35,786 nucleotides of DNA, taken from the NCBI GenBank assembly GCA_964632495.1, contig CAZWDS010000031.1:1-35786 (forward strand), read 5' to 3'. The notes below the pieces were generated by a model, which saw nothing but the letters and a program-made list of their open reading frames with translations, was not told the origin of the DNA and searched no databases. The first letter of the stretch is position 1; every line of letters starts with the position of its first letter. Positions 16,774-23,850 of this stretch are shown here, piece after piece. The stretch comes from CALKXV01 sp964632495 (GTDB taxonomy: Bacteria > Pseudomonadota > Alphaproteobacteria > Rhodobacterales > Rhodobacteraceae). Both the position numbers and the translations under genes were made by a program.

Positions 16774-17582
16774 CAGTCGATCCGCTTAAAAAACCGGTCC
16801 GATCGCCATGTCCAAAAATAGAACAACGACCGTCCAGCCGAAGAAAAAACCACGCGATCCGCACGGCCGATCAGATGATCATAGGGCACAAATCCAACGC
16901 CGCCGAATTCGCGCTTCACCCGGCTGTCCGTCGAGTTGTCCCGGTTGTCTCCCACGAAAAAGAAATTCCCCTCAGGCACGGTGAAAACCCCGGTGTTATC
17001 CAGCCGTCCATTGGTGACGTTCAGAACTGAATGCTGCACCCCGTTGGGCAAGGTCTCGATGGCTTTTTCCTTGGTACACACCGCACCTTCAGGCAAACTG
17101 CGCCCCTCGGCACAAGCCGGGGTCGGCCCAATCGGGCCTTGCCGCTCGAACGTTTCAACGAAGGCTCCATCCGCCACTTGCGGCACAGGAGATCCGTTCA
17201 AGAACAACTGCCCTGACCGCATTTGCACGGTATCGCCCGGCAAGCCGACAACCCGTTTGATGAAATCCTGATTGCTGACCGGGTGGTTAAAGACGACAAC
17301 ATCGCCCCGCTCCGGCTCGCTGCCCATCCACCGTTCCGGGATAAAAGGACAGATGCTGACCGAGGTCCCCGGCAATTTGCAAGAATAGCTGGAATACCCA
17401 TAGGCCATTTTATTGACGAACAGAAAATCACCGATCAACAACGTGTCTTTCATTGACCCGGACGGGATCCAAAAGGGTTGAAAAAACAGCGTTCTAAAAA
17501 TCCCCGCAATCACAAGAGCATAGACAACCGTCTTAATCGTCTCGACGATACCGTCCATAAAAGTTCCGCTGTCTTCGCTCAT
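16773..17582 (-). CDS. lepB: Signal peptidase I
   Basis: A 269-residue membrane serine protease that cleaves Sec and Tat signal peptides. The start MSEDSGTFMDGIV at 17582 is preferred over the GTG/ATG-led extension to 17633, which adds basic residues not usual in the family. A membrane segment (TVVYALVIAGIFRTLFF) precedes the catalytic Ser in PSGSMKDTLLIGDF. The catalytic Lys lies in DFIKRVVGLPGD, and the late box is FVGDNRDNSTDSR. An insertion with four cysteines (SCKLPGTSVSICPF and PACAEGRSLPEGAVC) is visible. It is the middle gene of acpS-lepB-rnc. Confidence 0.95.
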   Translation of the reverse strand: MSEDSGTFMDGIVETIKTVVYALVIAGIFRTLFFQPFWIPSGSMKDTLLIGDFLFVNKMAYGYSSYSCKLPGTSVSICPFIPERWMGSEPERGDVVVFNHPVSNQDFIKRVVGLPGDTVQMRSGQLFLNGSPVPQVADGAFVETFERQGPIGPTPACAEGRSLPEGAVCTKEKAIETLPNGVQHSVLNVTNGRLDNTGVFTVPEGNFFFVGDNRDNSTDSRVKREFGGVGFVPYDHLIGRADRVVFSSAGRSLFYFWTWRSDRFFKRID

Positions 17583-17664
17583 GCTACCTGCCTGTGATCT
17601 GATGCGCGCTTTCTGAGCGCGGGGCACGGCCAAGTCAAGGCAGGGTTCGGTGAAAGCCGCAGGA

Positions 17665-18078
17665 TCACGCGGGTTTGTCTGTGATCGGACGGGCCTCGAT
17701 CAGCACGAAGGCCTGCGCCCAGGGGTGATCGTCGGTCAAAGTCACATGCAGGATGGCTTCATGCCCGTCCGGTGTCAGCTCGGCCAAACGCTCGGCCGCC
17801 CAGCCGGTGACCTCCATGACAGGTTGTCCGGTGCGCAAGTTACTGACCGCCATATCACGCCATGCAATCCCCATACGCAATCCGGTGCCAAGCGCTTTTG
17901 AACAGGCTTCTTTGGCCGCCCATCTCTTGGCATAGGTGCCAGCCACGTCTTTGCGGCGCTCGGCCTTTCGCTGCTCTACCTCGGTGAACACCCGATTGCG
18001 AAAGCGATCCCCAAAGCGATCCAACGTACCCTGAATACGCTCGATATTGCAGATGTCTGTGCCGATCCCGATGACCAT
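17665..18078 (-). CDS. acpS: Holo-[acyl-carrier-protein] synthase
   Basis: A 137-residue phosphopantetheinyl transferase that moves 4'-phosphopantetheine from CoA to apo-ACP in fatty acid synthesis. MVIGIGTDICNIERIQ at the start holds the Mg-binding Asp, and RWAAKEACSKALGTG holds the second metal-binding Glu and the conserved Lys. The frame continues upstream to 18567, but that part overlaps the opposite lipoprotein gene and is not part of the family, so 18078 is the start. In many alphaproteobacteria pdxJ precedes acpS; it is absent here and a divergent lipoprotein gene takes its place. Confidence 0.95.
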   Translation of the reverse strand: MVIGIGTDICNIERIQGTLDRFGDRFRNRVFTEVEQRKAERRKDVAGTYAKRWAAKEACSKALGTGLRMGIAWRDMAVSNLRTGQPVMEVTGWAAERLAELTPDGHEAILHVTLTDDHPWAQAFVLIEARPITDKPA

Positions 18079-18138
18079 GAAGGTCTTATGGCCTCTTCCG
18101 CAAGGATTTAGCAACCAAGAGCCATTAGACCCGAACAC

Positions 18139-18702
18139 ATGAAACATCTGATCCTGATCTCTTTTCTTCTGACAGGCTGTGGCGGGCTGGCGTGGAACAC
18201 GACCGTGGCCGATCATCCGCAAGTGCGAACCGCGATGCTGGCCAGCGTGCAACCGGGGGCAACAACGGAACGGGGATTTGCTGCACGATGGGGCAATCCG
18301 ACCCAGAAAATCCGCGAAGGCGCACAGGTGTCTTTCATCTATCGCAACATGAAAAACCCCACCGGATACTATGCCCCCCAGTTCGGCAACAGCGGCCAGT
18401 TCGTCGTGGTGACCTTTCAATACGGGCTGGCCATTGGGGGCTACTCGTCCGACACGCAGGGGTGCAGGGCCACGTTTGCCCCGCGACCACCCGGGCATGG
18501 GCTGGACAACCCGTCCACGGTTCATGCGGTCAATTGCGGCGTGGCCTATGACGGCAGCAGCGAACATCGCCCGATTGCCGAAGCGATTTCCTGGCTAAAC
18601 CAGCAGGCTCATAATGCAGGCGGCAAAATCAACGCATCCCTTCCAAATCGCGGCGCGTCCCCCATGGTCCCGGCGGACACGTACACCGGAACCCTCAAAT
18701 AG
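18139..18702 (+). CDS. Predicted lipoprotein of unknown function
   Basis: A 187-residue protein with a lipoprotein signal peptide: MKHLILISFLLTGCGG, lipobox LLTGC with the lipidated Cys at residue 14. The start has little Shine-Dalgarno signal but fits the signal peptide. The segment AMLASVQPGATTERGFAARW and GNPTQKIREGAQVSFIYRN recalls the SmpA/BamE type of repeat (a turn, then a helix and strands), but I cannot confirm that relation. The rest (GYYAPQFGNSGQFVVVTFQYG) is beta-rich and polar. It is divergent from acpS across 60 bp. Probably periplasmic and membrane-anchored. Confidence 0.82.
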   Translation: MKHLILISFLLTGCGGLAWNTTVADHPQVRTAMLASVQPGATTERGFAARWGNPTQKIREGAQVSFIYRNMKNPTGYYAPQFGNSGQFVVVTFQYGLAIGGYSSDTQGCRATFAPRPPGHGLDNPSTVHAVNCGVAYDGSSEHRPIAEAISWLNQQAHNAGGKINASLPNRGASPMVPADTYTGTLK

Positions 18703-18763
18703 CTGAGAAGCCAAGCATTTAACTCAAATTGTCCTTCTTCTTGGTAAAAATATGCCTGGGTGC

Positions 18764-18820
18764 GCGAGGGACTGGTCCCTCGCATCCAAACAAAAAACCT
18801 GCGCCGCAGGCGCTCTTTTT
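18764..18820 (+). terminator. Two consecutive hairpins after the lipoprotein gene
   Basis: The first hairpin is GCGAGGGA (18764-18771) with TCCCTCGC (18776-18783), an 8-bp stem with loop CTGG. The second is CCTGC (18798-18802) with GCAGG (18806-18810), followed by CGCTCTTTTT. Only the second has a T-run and the form of an intrinsic terminator. Both lie between the lipoprotein stop and pncB. Confidence 0.6.
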
Positions 18821-18895
18821 CGCTGATCCGGCAACAGCTTGCTGGACAAACCCCATCCTTCGTTGGCACAAAGGCTCGTCTGGTGGAGGAGCACT

Positions 18896-20188
18896 ATGGT
18901 AGACATCGCGACCCGCGTCTGGAACCACAAATGGAAGATCGATCCGATCGTCCGCTCGTTGATTGATACCGATTTTTACAAGCTTCTGATGTGCCAGTCG
19001 GTGTTCCGCAATCACCCGGACACCCGCGTCACCTTTAGCCTGATCAACCGCACCAAATCCATTCGGCTGGCCGAATTGGTCGACGAAGGCGAATTGCGCG
19101 AACAATTGGATCACATTCGCTTACTCACACTAAGCCGCGGCGAAAGCACATGGCTACGCGGTAATACGTTCTATGGGAAGCGCCAGATGTTCCGGTCCGA
19201 CTTTATGGAATGGTTCGAAGGCCTGTCCCTGCCGCCCTACCACCTTGAAAAGCGCGACGGTCAGTTCGAGCTGACCTTCGAAGGCGCTTGGCCTGAAGTG
19301 ATGCTGTGGGAAATCCCCGCTTTGGCCGTTCTGATGGAGCTCCGTTCGCGCGCCGTGACCCGCGACATGGGCAAATTCGAACTTCAGGTCCTTTATGCCC
19401 GCGCGATGACCCGCACCTGGCAGAAGGTTGAACAGTTGCGCGGTCTCGACACTTTGGCGCTGGCAGATTTCGGCACGCGGCGGCGGCACTCATTTCTTTG
19501 GCAGGACTGGTGCGTGCAGGCGATGACGGAAGGATTGGGCAAAGCTTTCGTGGGCACCTCGAACTGCCTGATCGCCAAGAACCGCGATCTTGAGGCGATT
19601 GGCACCAACGCCCACGAATTGCCGATGGTGTATTCGGCGCTGGCCGACAATGACGACGACCTGTCCCAAGCGCCCTACCGCGTGCTGGCCGACTGGCACG
19701 AAGAACACGACGGCAACCTGCGCATCATCCTGCCCGACACCTACGGCACCCAGCAATTCCTTGAAAACGCCCCGGATTGGCTGGCAGGCTGGACCGGTAT
19801 TCGCATCGATTCCGGCGAGCCCGCCACCGGCGCGGAAATCGCCATCGACTGGTGGAAAAGCCGGGGCGAAGATCCGTCGAAAAAGCTAGTGATCTTCTCA
19901 GACGGACTGGATGTCGACAAAATCACCGAACTGCATGCCAAGTTTGCCGGACGGGTGCGTGTCAGCTTTGGGTGGGGCACGATGATGACCAATGACTTCC
20001 GGGGCCTTGTGCCTGACGATGCCTTGGCCCCCTTCAGCCTTGTCTGCAAAGCGATTGAGGCGAATGGCAGCCCCACGGTCAAACTCTCGGACAACCCGCG
20101 CAAAGCCATGGGCCCCGAGGACGAGATCGCACGCTACAAGCGGGTCTTTGGGGTTGGACAGCAGGACGAGATGGAAGTGGTGGTCTGA
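18896..20188 (+). CDS. pncB: Nicotinate phosphoribosyltransferase
   Basis: A 430-residue enzyme that makes nicotinate mononucleotide from nicotinate and PRPP in NAD salvage. The start MVDIATRVWN at 18896 follows GGAGGAG. The family opening LIDTDFYKLLMCQSVF is exact in character. RRRHSFLWQDWCVQAM and GTSNCLIAKNRDLEAIGTNAHE match the central region, and WTGIRIDSGEPATGAEIAI with KKLVIFSDGLDVDKI the phosphoribosyl-binding half. Length is as in proteobacterial PncB. It is preceded by the double hairpin and followed by a small membrane gene. Confidence 0.95.
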   Translation: MVDIATRVWNHKWKIDPIVRSLIDTDFYKLLMCQSVFRNHPDTRVTFSLINRTKSIRLAELVDEGELREQLDHIRLLTLSRGESTWLRGNTFYGKRQMFRSDFMEWFEGLSLPPYHLEKRDGQFELTFEGAWPEVMLWEIPALAVLMELRSRAVTRDMGKFELQVLYARAMTRTWQKVEQLRGLDTLALADFGTRRRHSFLWQDWCVQAMTEGLGKAFVGTSNCLIAKNRDLEAIGTNAHELPMVYSALADNDDDLSQAPYRVLADWHEEHDGNLRIILPDTYGTQQFLENAPDWLAGWTGIRIDSGEPATGAEIAIDWWKSRGEDPSKKLVIFSDGLDVDKITELHAKFAGRVRVSFGWGTMMTNDFRGLVPDDALAPFSLVCKAIEANGSPTVKLSDNPRKAMGPEDEIARYKRVFGVGQQDEMEVVV

Positions 20189-20245
20189 CGCATCGCCAAA
20201 ATGCAAAATCGCGCTATCCTATGTCGGACCCAAACGAGGTTTCCG

Positions 20246-20488
20246 ATGCCGCACCATATCCGACTTTATATCCGCGATTGCCTGCTGGGGTTCGCCCTTG
20301 GCATCATCTTTGCCGCTGCCGTGGTGATTTTGAACGTCGCGAACCTGCAGCACTTGATTGGCAATGTGGACGGCGGCTGGTTGGCCTTTGCGCTTTTGGC
20401 CTTTTTCAACGGCATAGTCTTCGCAGGCGTCCAGTTCAGCATCACCGTGATGCGTATGGCCGGAACGGAGCCCGGATCAGACGAATAA
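20246..20488 (+). CDS. Small membrane protein with two helices
   Basis: An 80-residue protein starting MPHHIRLYIRD, with GAGG 7 bp upstream; an ATG at 20201 lacks a ribosome site. Two hydrophobic stretches are seen, CLLGFALGIIFAAAVVILNV and WLAFALLAFFNGIVFAGVQF, with a short polar loop and a charged tail (MRMAGTEPGSDE). I do not recognise a family. It lies 57 bp after pncB in the same direction and may share its transcript. Confidence 0.7.
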   Translation: MPHHIRLYIRDCLLGFALGIIFAAAVVILNVANLQHLIGNVDGGWLAFALLAFFNGIVFAGVQFSITVMRMAGTEPGSDE

Positions 20489-20706
20489 GATGTGACGGGA
20501 CCACCACGACCGTAGGGGCAGCTAAAATTCCCGAGGACCTGTATATACAGGTGGGCGCCAGATAAACGGACCACGATCCGCCCAGAGCCAGCTCCCTCGG
20601 AATTGCTTAAGGCCACCGGAATTTGTCCCCGGCACGGGAAGGGCAGTGCCCGCCACCTGCCTGATGTAGGCCTCTCCACCCCCCAAAACAAGGACGATCT
20701 TTTTTC
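20489..20706 (+). ncRNA. Candidate structured RNA between the small membrane gene and mmcB
   Basis: No gene fits here, yet the sequence holds nested pairing. AATTCC(C)GAGG at 20526-20536 pairs with CCTCGGAATT at 20595-20604. Inside that helix is a perfect 16-base palindrome ACCTGTATATACAGGT (20537-20552) and a GGGC...GCCC / CGGA...TCCG hairpin (20553-20583), which gives a three-way junction. Downstream, GGGCAGTGCCC (20641-20651) may form a further hairpin. A T6 run follows at 20700-20705. The plus strand is favoured by the T-run. SRP RNA, RNase P RNA and tmRNA signatures are absent. 6S RNA is one possibility but I cannot show it. Confidence 0.4.
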
Positions 20707-20720
20707 GGCTCTTGCTTTTT

Positions 20721-20735
20721 GTTTACGTTTTGTTC
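20721..20735 (+). promoter_or_regulatory. Near-consensus LexA (SOS) box before mmcB
   Basis: GTTT-ACGTTTT-GTTC matches the alphaproteobacterial LexA box GTTC-N7-GTTC in seven of eight fixed bases with the exact 7-base spacer. It ends 11 bp before the mmcB start. mmcB is an SOS-regulated gene in Caulobacter, so a LexA site is expected here. Confidence 0.7.
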
Positions 20736-20746
20736 ACATTCTTCAG

Positions 20747-21202
20747 ATGCCTGACGACTTGCAGCAAATGAAACCCGGTCAGCTTCTGGCCCGCGGCGTG
20801 TGCCGCCATCTGGCCAGTCATGATTTTGTGACGGTCGAAGAACTGATCCCAACCTCAGGGTTGCGCGTCGATGTCATGGCGCTTGGACCAAAAGGCGAAG
20901 TTTGGGTGATCGAATGCAAATCCAGCCGCGCTGATTTCGCCTGCGATCAAAAGTGGCAAGGCTATCTGGAATGGTGCGATCGGTATTTCTGGGCCGTGGA
21001 CGAGGCTTTCCCAACCGACCTTTTGCCTGACGACACCGGGCTGATCATCGCGGATGCCTATGATGCCGACATCATCCGCATGGCCCCCGAAGACAAACTA
21101 CCGCCTGCGCGCCGCAAAGTGATGGTGCAGAAATTCGCGCGTCACGCCGCAATGCGCTGGCACGTGGCCCGCGATCCGGGGTTCAGCTTTTCCGGCCCTT
21201 AG
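20747..21202 (+). CDS. mmcB: MmcB-family DNA repair protein
   Basis: A 151-residue protein starting MPDDLQQMKPGQLLARG. It has a PD-(D/E)xK nuclease-like core: a helix with ARGVCRHLASHDFVTVEELI, an Asp in SGLRVDVMALGP, and WVIECKSSRADFACDQKWQ (the ExK part), followed by WCDRYFWAVDEAFP. MmcB was described in Caulobacter as an SOS-induced gene involved in mitomycin C resistance. The near-consensus LexA box just upstream agrees with that. Longer upstream frames cross the box and the structured RNA and are not used. Its 3' end overlaps the convergent DUF6324-like gene by 20 bp. Confidence 0.88.
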   Translation: MPDDLQQMKPGQLLARGVCRHLASHDFVTVEELIPTSGLRVDVMALGPKGEVWVIECKSSRADFACDQKWQGYLEWCDRYFWAVDEAFPTDLLPDDTGLIIADAYDADIIRMAPEDKLPPARRKVMVQKFARHAAMRWHVARDPGFSFSGP

Positions 21203-21395
21203 AGCCTTTGGTGTTCATGGCGCGTGCCCGCTGTGCGGCCGCCTTGATCTCTTCGGCGATATCTTCGGCTTCGTCAGGTTCGAAATCCATAGGAATTTCA
21301 AGGTTGTTGCCCTCGATATAAATGCGGACCATGCCCAGATTTGTGGGTCCAATCTGAAGATTGGCTTCGATGTCGCTTTCCTTGTCGATGCCCAT
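21183..21395 (-). CDS. Small acidic DUF6324-like protein
   Basis: A 70-residue protein starting MGIDKESDIEANLQIGPT, behind GAGGGAAG; an ATG at 21422 is less likely. The core NLGMVRIYIEGNNLEIPMDF is followed by an acidic helix EPDEAEDIAEEIKAAAQRAR and a basic tail. I recall similar short proteins in Rhodobacterales classed as DUF6324, with no known function. It is convergent with mmcB (20-bp overlap) and divergent from the GNAT gene. Confidence 0.75.
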   Translation of the reverse strand: MGIDKESDIEANLQIGPTNLGMVRIYIEGNNLEIPMDFEPDEAEDIAEEIKAAAQRARAMNTKGSKGRKS

Positions 21396-21479
21396 GATAT
21401 GCTTCCCTCTTAAGCCGACCACGGCCTAGCCCGACAGGCGGACGTTGACAAGTCTTTCGACCTCAGACGTTCTGATGCC

Positions 21480-22007
21480 ATGACGAACACAGACATTCAG
21501 TTCCGGGACCTATCGATTGGTGACGCCGGCTGGCTGATCCAGCGGCATGGCGAACTTTATGCCGAACACGAAGGCTTCGACGAGACGTTCGAGCCTTTGG
21601 TCGCAGACATTCTAGTGAACTTCATGCGCCACCGTGATCCGAAAGTTGATCGCGCCTGGATTGCGCATCAAGGGCCCAAACGATTGGGCTCGGTCTTCTG
21701 TGTTGCATCCGGCGAACCCAGCGTAGCCAAGCTGCGGCTTTTCCTGGTCGAGCCAAGCACGCGCGGCACTGGTTTAGGGCAACAGCTTTTGACGCGCTGT
21801 ATGGACCATGCGCGCGCGACCGGGCACCACACATTGCGCCTTTGGACCCACGAAAGTCACAAGGCCGCCTGCGCCCTTTACGCAAAAAATGGGTTTGCCT
21901 GTACCGAGTCGAAACCTGTGCGATCTTTCGGGGTCGATCTGGTCGAGCAAACTTGGGAATTGCCATTGAACTCCCCCTTGCAATCGAAAGACACGGGCGA
22001 TAACTAA
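21480..22007 (+). CDS. GNAT family N-acetyltransferase
   Basis: A 175-residue acetyltransferase. The acetyl-CoA-binding motif A is visible as LRLFLVEPSTRGTGLGQQLLTRCMDHAR (R/Q-x-x-G-x-G type: RGTGLG), followed by motif B LRLWTHESHKAACALYAKNGF. The N-terminal part (IQFRDLSIGDAGWLIQRH) is typical of the fold. Some close relatives are fused to or paired with MarR regulators; none is seen here. The substrate is unknown. The start ATG 21480 has no strong ribosome site. It lies 8 bp before tRNA-His, so its transcript may run through the tRNA. Confidence 0.88.
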   Translation: MTNTDIQFRDLSIGDAGWLIQRHGELYAEHEGFDETFEPLVADILVNFMRHRDPKVDRAWIAHQGPKRLGSVFCVASGEPSVAKLRLFLVEPSTRGTGLGQQLLTRCMDHARATGHHTLRLWTHESHKAACALYAKNGFACTESKPVRSFGVDLVEQTWELPLNSPLQSKDTGDN

Positions 22008-22015
22008 AACGCCGT

Positions 22016-22092
22016 GCCGCCTTAGCTCAGTTGGTTAGAGCGCTGGTTTGTGGAACCAGAGGTCCTTGGTTCGAGACCAAGAGGCGGTACCA
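22016..22092 (+). tRNA. tRNA-His (GTG), CCA encoded
   Basis: Full cloverleaf of 77 bases. Acceptor GCCGCCT pairs with AGGCGGT (22082-22088; first pair G-U). D arm GCTC...GAGC, anticodon arm CTGGT-TTGTGGA-ACCAG with anticodon GTG, and T arm CTTGG-TTCGAGA-CCAAG. The discriminator is A73 and the base before position 1 is T, so the usual G-1:C73 pair of tRNA-His is missing. This is the known alphaproteobacterial exception. Confidence 0.97.
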
Positions 22093-22715
22093 TCCCTCTT
22101 AGATTTGTCAGATGGCGCAACCCAAAACGCCAGCCCCAAGCGGGACTGGCGTCATTGAAGTCACGAAAACTGCAATGTAGCGGCAAATTTCTGACACAAT
22201 CGGGCGTTTTTATGGCCATACAATTTCCGATGGCACGCTTCCTCACCAAAGCGCGTAATCAGAAGACCGACCAAAACTCACTCACACTAACCACCCGGTA
22301 ACGTCGCTTAACAGAGCGGCGCTACTGCGTTTTGGGGAACCACTTCAGCTCATTTCGGGTTCTGGAAAGATGCTACGACGCATCGCCTCCAAAGCTCCAA
22401 TCAACACACACTTACCACTTACTCACCCCATATAATTAGCATAACTTATCTTGCATTAGCAAGCTAAAATCCTTGCTTATGTGAGCGTGAGGGTGCCTGT
22501 ACAAATGCGATTTCAATTTTAGTAGAGTGCTGAAAGTAGGCGACTTTTTGCCTATCAGATCGCGAAAAGCGACGTGATTGCGATATTCGAAACGCATATT
22601 TCTTCAATTCGAAACAATTAAAAGCAGCGGATCTTATCGGATTTGGTCAATCCAGATTCGAAAAGGCCAACGCAATACGCGTTGGCCTTATCATTTTGCG
22701 ATGCGAAACTGTTAG
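22093..22715. other. AT-rich 620-bp stretch without a recognisable gene
   Basis: No frame here looks coding. The stretch from about 22290 is clearly richer in A+T than its neighbours. It holds CTTGC-ATTA-GCAAG (22450-22463) nested in TTAGC...GCTAA (22436-22467), and TAGGC...GCCTA around 22537-22554. The last part is the terminator of the desaturase gene. It follows tRNA-His, a common integration site, but no repeat of the tRNA end and no integrase is visible. It could be a remnant or hold a small RNA. Confidence 0.5.
22663..22689 (-). terminator. Terminator of the desaturase gene
   Basis: AAGGCCAACGC (22663-22673) and GCGTTGGCCTT (22679-22689) form a perfect 11-bp stem with a 5-base loop. 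On the minus strand the stem ends in TTTT then CG, 27 bp after the desaturase stop. The A/T flanks on both sides would let it work in both directions. Confidence 0.8.
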
Positions 22716-23645
22716 CTATTCGGCCGGAATGGCGTCTATCTCTGCCTGACGGGGCTTCATATGAGCGATGCCTTTCGTCGCGTTGTCGCGCGAAACGTAC
22801 AGTTCGTCATTCAAAAGCGCTTCGTGAGAGGTTTCCAAATGCCGGGCTGGAATATGCGGAAACAAGTGATGCACCAAATGAAAGCAGTCGTTCCTTGGAA
22901 AGAACAGCCACCGCACGGCGCCCGACGCCAGTATGTTGCGCGACGCATTTAAGTCATCATCTGTCGGCACCAATCCCGCGTGGTCCATGCAATCCGCCCA
23001 ATACATCAAAGCGGAATAGATAAACACGAATGGGATGATCAGCATGAACAGGCCAGTCGCGGGCGCAAGCGCCGTAAGGATCGAGACGGCACCGACCATG
23101 GCGTATTGCACCACCTGAAACATAAACCCGTCATTCCGGCTTAGATTAAGGCTTAAGTAGTAGGGCAAATGCCGCAGGACGAGTGGCGTAAACAAATGCC
23201 GTAACAGCACCCTAAGCGTCAGGTCATCGTGCAGGGCAAGGTTCTTGATCCCTTGCAGATCAAGGTCGTTCTCATAGTCACCGATGTGCTTGTGATGCGA
23301 CAGATGCTCGTCGCGGTAGACCGTAAAAGAGTTGAACAAAATCGATGCGCAGGTTTTGCCAATACGCACGTTTTCGACCCGATCTACTGTAAACGTGGCA
23401 TGCGAGCACTCATGAACAATGTTGTTCAATCCCCGCATACGCGTGGCCACAAATATCATCAACAAAGCGACCCCAATGACACTGAAAACCGTTGTACTTC
23501 CCTGAAGAAGAATGTGACCTAAGATAACAGAAACAATGATTTGCGCTCCGAACAGGCCAACGATCGACCAGGCGGCAACGCGCGAATGTTTTTCCATTCC
23601 GGCGAAAGCACGATTGTACTTTTGCCGCAAAGCTTGTGCAGACAT
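22716..23645 (-). CDS. Membrane fatty-acid desaturase family protein
   Basis: About 309 residues from MSAQALRQKYN; ATG 23666 is an alternative start. The three histidine boxes of membrane di-iron desaturases and hydroxylases are present: HECSHATF, HLSHHKHIGD and HLVHHLFPHIP. Hydrophobic segments lie before the first box (VAAWSIVGLFGAQIIVSVIL, VIGVALLMIFVATRM) and between the second and third (VGAVSILTALAPATGLFMLI, FVFIYSALMYWADC). It probably inserts a double bond or hydroxyl group into an acyl chain or a related lipid at the inner membrane; the substrate is not readable. It is divergent from an ArgP-like regulator and has its own terminator. Confidence 0.88.
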   Translation of the reverse strand: MSAQALRQKYNRAFAGMEKHSRVAAWSIVGLFGAQIIVSVILGHILLQGSTTVFSVIGVALLMIFVATRMRGLNNIVHECSHATFTVDRVENVRIGKTCASILFNSFTVYRDEHLSHHKHIGDYENDLDLQGIKNLALHDDLTLRVLLRHLFTPLVLRHLPYYLSLNLSRNDGFMFQVVQYAMVGAVSILTALAPATGLFMLIIPFVFIYSALMYWADCMDHAGLVPTDDDLNASRNILASGAVRWLFFPRNDCFHLVHHLFPHIPARHLETSHEALLNDELYVSRDNATKGIAHMKPRQAEIDAIPAE

Positions 23646-23816
23646 AGATATGGCCCCCCGCCACATTGAAGACTTATTCTTGTCATAATCCAACCATCAT
23701 TGCAACAGCCCGCCTTATGAAGACCAACGCGGCTTTATAGGGATGCAACATTTCCCCGGCTCAGATCGAAAAAAACAAACCCAAAAAAGATTTCTGTTGC
23801 GCCATCACGAAAATAT

Positions 23817-23833
23817 CATTAGTCCGACTAATG
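23817..23833. promoter_or_regulatory. 17-bp palindrome before the LysR-type regulator
   Basis: CATTAGTC-C-GACTAATG is a perfect 8-bp inverted repeat around one base, ending 17 bp before the regulator start. It holds a T-N11-A core typical of LysR-family sites. Its place overlaps the likely transcription start region of the regulator and lies about 170 bp from the desaturase start, so autoregulation is the first guess. Confidence 0.6.
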
Positions 23834-23850
23834 GTGCAGGAGAATGTCTT

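Noticed and set aside
18079..18567. N-terminal extension of the acpS frame
   Set aside because: The extension runs through the divergent lipoprotein gene and has no AcpS similarity; the family start MVIGIGTD is at 18078.
20489..20706. SRP RNA, tmRNA or RNase P RNA in the pncB-mmcB gap
   Set aside because: None of the conserved cores (SRP GGAAGCAG loop, tmRNA tag codons, RNase P GAGGAAAGTCC) is present; only a generic structured RNA is claimed.
22643..23023. 126-residue plus-strand frame at the desaturase end
   Set aside because: It crosses the desaturase terminator and lies opposite conserved desaturase sequence; no ribosome site or domain.
22016..23700. Integrated element bounded by tRNA-His
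   Set aside because: No integrase gene and no second copy of the tRNA 3' end could be found in the window, so only the composition change is reported.
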